NCBI GenBank assembly: GCA_030418545.1
Contig: QAIB01000004.1
Span: forward strand, 62,001-126,000
Direction of reading: 5' to 3'
From: Xenophilus aerolatus
Lineage (GTDB): Bacteria; Pseudomonadota; Gammaproteobacteria; Burkholderiales; Burkholderiaceae_C
DNA length: 64,000 nt
Shown here: in pieces, positions 60,701 to 64,000 of the stretch
How positions within the stretch are numbered: position 1 is the stretch's first letter
Layout: the number at the start of each line of letters is the position of its first letter
The notes under the pieces: generated by a model
Databases searched by the model: none
Seen by the model: the letters and a program-made list of their open reading frames with translations, nothing else
Told to the model about the DNA's origin: nothing
Position numbers and translations under genes: made by a program

Positions 60701-61582
60701 TCAGCCCTTGCCGGTGGCGGCGCGGTACAGGCCCTCGACCTTGGGCACGTTGGCTTCCAGCCGCTTGATGCGGTCGGGGCCGGTGGGGTGGGTCGACAAA
60801 AAGCTCAGCGCGCCGGGCGTGCCCTTGCCGTTGCCGACCTGGGCCATCTTGTTCCACAGGCTGACGGAGGCCTTGGGGTCGTAGCCGGCGCGCGCGGCGA
60901 GTTCCAGGCCGACCAGGTCGGCCTCGGTCTCGTCGTCGCGGCTGAACTTGAGCGCCAGCAGCTGCGAGCCGCCGCGTGCGGCCAGGTCGCCCCACTGGCC
61001 CAGGCCCAGCATGGCGGCGCCCATCTGCAGGGCGGTGCTGGTGCCGGTGGTCTTGGCCAGGCGCTCGCGGGCGTGCTCGCGCAGGGCGTGAGCCATTTCG
61101 TGGCCCATGACCATGGCGATCTCGTCGTCGCTGAGCTTCAGCTGGTCGAGGATGCCGGTGAAGAAGGCGATCTTGCCGCCAGGCATGCAGAAGGCATTAA
61201 CCTGCTGGCTGCCGATGAGGTTGACCTCCCACTTCCACCCCGCGGCGCGCTCGTTCCACTTGGCGGCGAAGGGGATCATCTTCTTGGCGATGGCGCGCAG
61301 CTTCTGCAGCTGGGCATTGCTCTCGGGCGCCAGGGCCTTCTTGGCCTGGGCCTGCTGCAGCAGCTGGCCGTACTGCTGGACGGCGGCCTTCTCCAATGCG
61401 TCGGCCGGGACGAGGGTGCGGGTCATCGACGGCTTGCCGACGTCGACCTGGGCCAGTGCGGGGCCGGTGGCGGCCATCGCTGCGGCCGCGAGCAGGAAGG
61501 CGCGGCGGGACTGCCAGGGTGCGGCCGGGTCGGCAGAAGAGGACGACAGGAAGAAAGATGAGGAGGCGCAGCGTTGGCACAT
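60701..61582 (-). CDS. M48-family metallopeptidase, exported
   Basis: A 293-residue zinc peptidase. The leader WQSRRAFLLAAAAMAATGPALAQ looks twin-arginine-like with cleavage near residue 45. The catalytic motif HEMAH (161-165) and the third ligand Glu218 in SRDDETEADLVG are present, as is STHPTGPDRIKRLE near the end. It resembles the YggG/LoiP and BepA-type periplasmic proteases that handle misfolded envelope proteins. The start at MCQRCASSS is uncertain, since in-frame Mets lie further upstream. Confidence 0.87.
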   Translation of the reverse strand: MCQRCASSSFFLSSSSADPAAPWQSRRAFLLAAAAMAATGPALAQVDVGKPSMTRTLVPADALEKAAVQQYGQLLQQAQAKKALAPESNAQLQKLRAIAKKMIPFAAKWNERAAGWKWEVNLIGSQQVNAFCMPGGKIAFFTGILDQLKLSDDEIAMVMGHEMAHALREHARERLAKTTGTSTALQMGAAMLGLGQWGDLAARGGSQLLALKFSRDDETEADLVGLELAARAGYDPKASVSLWNKMAQVGNGKGTPGALSFLSTHPTGPDRIKRLEANVPKVEGLYRAATGKG

Positions 61583-61770
61583 GGCCGGGAAGATAGAGGC
61601 GGCTGCGGCAAAACCCAAGCGATGGCGGCGGGCGGCCAAGGTCATTTTGCTGGGCCGGTGCTTGTGCGCAGGCCGCGTGCCCTCACCCGGGCCCTCTCCC
61701 GGCGGGACAGGGAGCAATACCGGACGCGCGTCAGTCTGAAGGCCGCACGGCTCGGGGAGAATGGCGGCCC

Positions 61771-63153
61771 ATGTCCGTTCCCCCACGCAGCGCTGCCGAC
61801 ACGGCGGCCTCACGCGCCGAGCCGGCCGCATCCGCCGACGCGCCGGCCAGGCTCCCCTGGCACGAAACGCTCAAGGTGTATCTCGAACCCGCGACGCTGC
61901 GGATGTTCGCGCTGGGCTTCGCGGCGGGGCTGCCGCTGCTGCTGGTGCTGGGCACGCTGAGCTTTCGCCTGCGCGAGGCAGGCATCGACCGCGCCACCAT
62001 CGGCTACCTGAGCTGGGTGGGCCTGGCCTACGGCTTCAAGTGGGTGTGGGCGCCGCTGGTCGACCGGCTGCCGCTGCCGCCGCTGACCACGTTACTGGGG
62101 CGTCGGCGCGGCTGGCTGCTCTTTGCCCAGGCGATGGTCATCGTCGGGCTGGCGGGCATGGCGATGAACGACCCGCGCGCGGGGCTGGAGCCGCTGGTGT
62201 GGTGCGCGCTGCTGGTGGCCTTCGGCTCGGCCACGCAGGACATCGCGCTGGACGCCTTTCGCATCGAGTCGGCCGAATCGCGCAAGCAGGCGGCGCTGGC
62301 CGCGGCCTACCAGACGGGCTACCGGCTCGCGATGATCTGGGCCGGCGCGGGCGTGCTGTGGGTGGCGGCCTGGGCAGAGGCGTCGGCCGCCCCGGCCACC
62401 GCCGCCGGCTACCAGGACGGCGCCTGGCGCACGGCCTACCTGGTGATGGCCGCGTCGATGGCGGTGGGCGTGCTGACGGTGCTGCTGTCGCCAGAGCCCG
62501 CGCGGCGCGAACTGCCGCCGGCGAAGAACGCGGCCGACTGGCTGCGCAGCGCGCTGGTGGAGCCCTTTGCCGACTTCATCCGCCGCTACCGCTGGCAGGC
62601 GGCGCTGATCCTGGCGTTGATCGCCATCTACCGCATCAGCGACGTGGTGATGGGCATCATGGCCAACCCCTTCTACGTGGACATGGGCTTCACCAAGGAC
62701 GAGGTGGCCACGGTCAGCAAGATCTACGGCGTGGTGATGACGCTGGTGGGTGCCTTCGTGGGCGGCGTGCTGTCGATGCGCCTGGGCGTGATGCGGGTGC
62801 TGATGCTGGGCGCCGTGCTCAGCGCCGCCACCAACCTGCTCTATGCCTGGCTGGGCACGCGCGGGCACGACGTGTCGGCGCTGGTGGCGGTGGTGTCGGC
62901 CGACAACCTGGCCGGCGGCATCGCGTCGGCGGCCTTCATCGCCTACCTGTCGAGCCTCACGAACGTGAGCTATTCGGCCACGCAGTACGCGCTCTTCAGC
63001 TCGATGATGCTGCTGCTGCCCAAATTCATCGCGGGCTACTCCGGCGCCTTCGTTGATGCTTTTGGTTACCAGATGTTCTTCACCGCCACCGCGCTCCTGG
63101 GCGTGCCGGTGCTGGTGTTGGTGGCCCTGGCCTCTCGAGCCAAAAAGGCCTGA
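61771..63153 (+). CDS. AmpG-like MFS transporter (muropeptide permease family)
   Basis: A 460-residue transporter with about 12-14 membrane segments. The motifs FALGFAAGLPLLLVLGTLSFRLREAGI, GFKWVWAPLVDR, GRRRGWLLFAQ and ALDAFRIESAESRKQAALAAAYQTGYRL are AmpG hallmarks. AmpG imports anhydromuropeptides for cell-wall recycling and links to beta-lactamase induction. The last codons (SRAKKA-stop) lie within repeat E, so the repeat supplies the stop. It is divergent from the M48 peptidase gene. Confidence 0.9.
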   Translation: MSVPPRSAADTAASRAEPAASADAPARLPWHETLKVYLEPATLRMFALGFAAGLPLLLVLGTLSFRLREAGIDRATIGYLSWVGLAYGFKWVWAPLVDRLPLPPLTTLLGRRRGWLLFAQAMVIVGLAGMAMNDPRAGLEPLVWCALLVAFGSATQDIALDAFRIESAESRKQAALAAAYQTGYRLAMIWAGAGVLWVAAWAEASAAPATAAGYQDGAWRTAYLVMAASMAVGVLTVLLSPEPARRELPPAKNAADWLRSALVEPFADFIRRYRWQAALILALIAIYRISDVVMGIMANPFYVDMGFTKDEVATVSKIYGVVMTLVGAFVGGVLSMRLGVMRVLMLGAVLSAATNLLYAWLGTRGHDVSALVAVVSADNLAGGIASAAFIAYLSSLTNVSYSATQYALFSSMMLLLPKFIAGYSGAFVDAFGYQMFFTATALLGVPVLVLVALASRAKKA

Positions 63154-63200
63154 AACGCCCGCCAGCCGGGGCCGAGCAGCTATCGATCCGATAGCGTTTT
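63135..63200. repeat. Interspersed AGCTATCAA repeat, copy E
   Basis: CGAGCCAAAAAGGCCTGAAA, then ACGCCCGCCAGCCGGGGCC and GAGCAGCTATCGATCCGATAGCG. It is closest to copy A and in the same orientation. The short palindrome CTATCGATCCGATAG follows the core. It overlaps the end of the transporter gene. Confidence 0.68.
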
Positions 63201-63297
63201 GGCGCGCTGTGCTTTGCGCTGTGCACCGACAGCCGGCGGCAGGCGGGCTGGTACGCTCGCGGCTCCCCCTCCCGGCCACATTCCTGACACATCGATC

Positions 63298-64000
63298 GTG
63301 CCCCAGCGAATCCCTCCCCTGAAGATCAGCGCCTTCACGGCCACCACCGCCCTGGGCACCGGCAAGGCCGCGCTGCTCGAGGGGCTCGAACAATCCCGAA
63401 GCGGCCTGCGCGCCAACGATTTCGGCGAACCCGCCGAGCAGCGCCTGGCCACCTTCATCGGCCGCGTCGACGGCGTGGAAGACGTCACGCTGCCGCCCGA
63501 GCTGGCCACCTGGGACTGCCGCAACAACCGCCTGGCCTGGAAGGGCCTGAACGCCGACGGCTTCATCGAGGCGGCACGCGCCGCCCGCGAGCGCTACGGC
63601 GCGCACCGCGTGGCGGTGATCGTGGGCACCTCCACCTCCAGCATCGGCGACACCGAGCTGGCGTACACCCAGATCGACGCCGAAGGGCGCTTCCCCGAAC
63701 GCATGCGGCACAGCGAGCTGCACACCACGCACTCGCTGGGCCTGTTCGTGGCGGCGGCGCTGGGCCTGGAAGGGCCGAACGAGACGCTGTCGACGGCCTG
63801 CTCGTCCAGCGCCAAGGTCTTCGCGTCGGCCGAGCGGCTGATGCGCCTGGGCCTGATCGACGCGGCCGTGGTCGGCGGCGTAGACACGCTGTGCGGCAGC
63901 GTGCTCTTCGGCTTCAACTCGCTGGAGCTGGTGTCGAACAAGCCCTGCCAGCCCTTCGACGTGGACCGCGGCGGGATCTCGCTGGGCGAGGCTGCGGGCT
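63298..64000 (+). CDS. Beta-ketoacyl-ACP synthase, partial (runs off the window)
   Basis: The frame opens with a GTG at 63298 and stays open to the window end (about 234 residues). ETLSTACSSSAKVFASAERLMRLGLIDAAVVGGVDTLCGS carries the catalytic Cys of the thiolase fold, and FNSLELVSNKPCQPFDVDRGGISLGEAAG the following conserved block. VAVIVGTSTSSIGDTELAY and HSLGLFVAAALGL are family-like. Such enzymes in arylpolyene-type clusters have this divergent N-terminus (LKISAFTATTALGTG), so the gene may open such a cluster. Downstream genes are outside the window. Confidence 0.88.
   Translation, partial: MPQRIPPLKISAFTATTALGTGKAALLEGLEQSRSGLRANDFGEPAEQRLATFIGRVDGVEDVTLPPELATWDCRNNRLAWKGLNADGFIEAARAARERYGAHRVAVIVGTSTSSIGDTELAYTQIDAEGRFPERMRHSELHTTHSLGLFVAAALGLEGPNETLSTACSSSAKVFASAERLMRLGLIDAAVVGGVDTLCGSVLFGFNSLELVSNKPCQPFDVDRGGISLGEAAG

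Noticed and set aside
1-64000. CRISPR arrays, rRNA or tRNA genes
   Set aside because: No regularly spaced repeats and no cloverleaf or rRNA signature sequences were noticed on reading both strands; a dedicated scan was not possible.

Overview
The window is high-G+C DNA with dense, short-spaced operons. The gene content points to a soil or rhizosphere betaproteobacterium of the Comamonadaceae, most like Variovorax: many Bug-type (TctC) periplasmic binding proteins, LysR/IclR/GntR-regulated catabolic clusters, pyrE next to an exonuclease III gene, and a degenerate interspersed repeat with an AGCTATCAA core that I recall as typical of that family. The assignment is an inference from gene content, not from a marker gene.

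Layout. 1-5.6 kb holds housekeeping genes: the gatC end, gatA, gatB, a DUF4124 protein, pyrE and exonuclease III. 5.6-11.0 kb holds two LysR-governed oxidoreductase loci and a Bug protein. 11.0-25.7 kb is one long minus-strand nitrogen-scavenging locus. It encodes a GntR regulator, two biuret-hydrolase-type cysteine hydrolases, a BMP-type ABC importer, a formamidase-like amidase, AtzH-like, AtzE-like and AtzG-like proteins, a taurine/nitrate-type ABC importer and an AtzF-type allophanate hydrolase. Together they could take triuret or biuret-like ureides through carboxybiuret, dicarboxyurea and allophanate to ammonia and CO2. Two promoters carry the same CTTG-GATA-CAAG operator. 25.8-30.7 kb is an aromatic-acid locus (Bug protein, VOC dioxygenase-like protein, MhpA-like hydroxylase, IclR regulator, FAH-family hydrolase). 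30.8-45.1 kb is an organosulfur supercluster: an MBL hydrolase, a shortened rhodanese, cysteine dioxygenase, an SfnB-like flavoprotein, an SsuD-like monooxygenase, an ABC importer with three binding proteins, a cytochrome c and a CysB-like regulator. 45.2-48.1 kb is a LysR/TauD-family/Bug unit.

48.1-58.7 kb is accessory DNA of visibly lower G+C. A PAAR-M35 metallopeptidase effector gene and a lipoprotein gene sit between two direct copies of an ABC-permease 3' end. A serine recombinase, two ParB/RepB-like proteins and a zinc-ribbon protein form an operon facing a PD-(D/E)XK nuclease-helicase (DUF2075 type), a candidate defence gene. A secreted two-repeat protein of unknown function lies between partial copies of map and hemolysin III. 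58.6-64 kb returns to the chromosomal backbone: map with a ParD-like gene and a large palindromic operator, hemolysin III, an M48 peptidase, an AmpG-like transporter and the start of a beta-ketoacyl synthase.

Main points for follow-up are the ureide locus with its repeated operator, the PAAR cassette, the recombinase/ParB/RepB module beside the nuclease-helicase, and two independent cassettes each flanked by direct copies of host gene 3' ends. No tRNA, rRNA or CRISPR array was seen.
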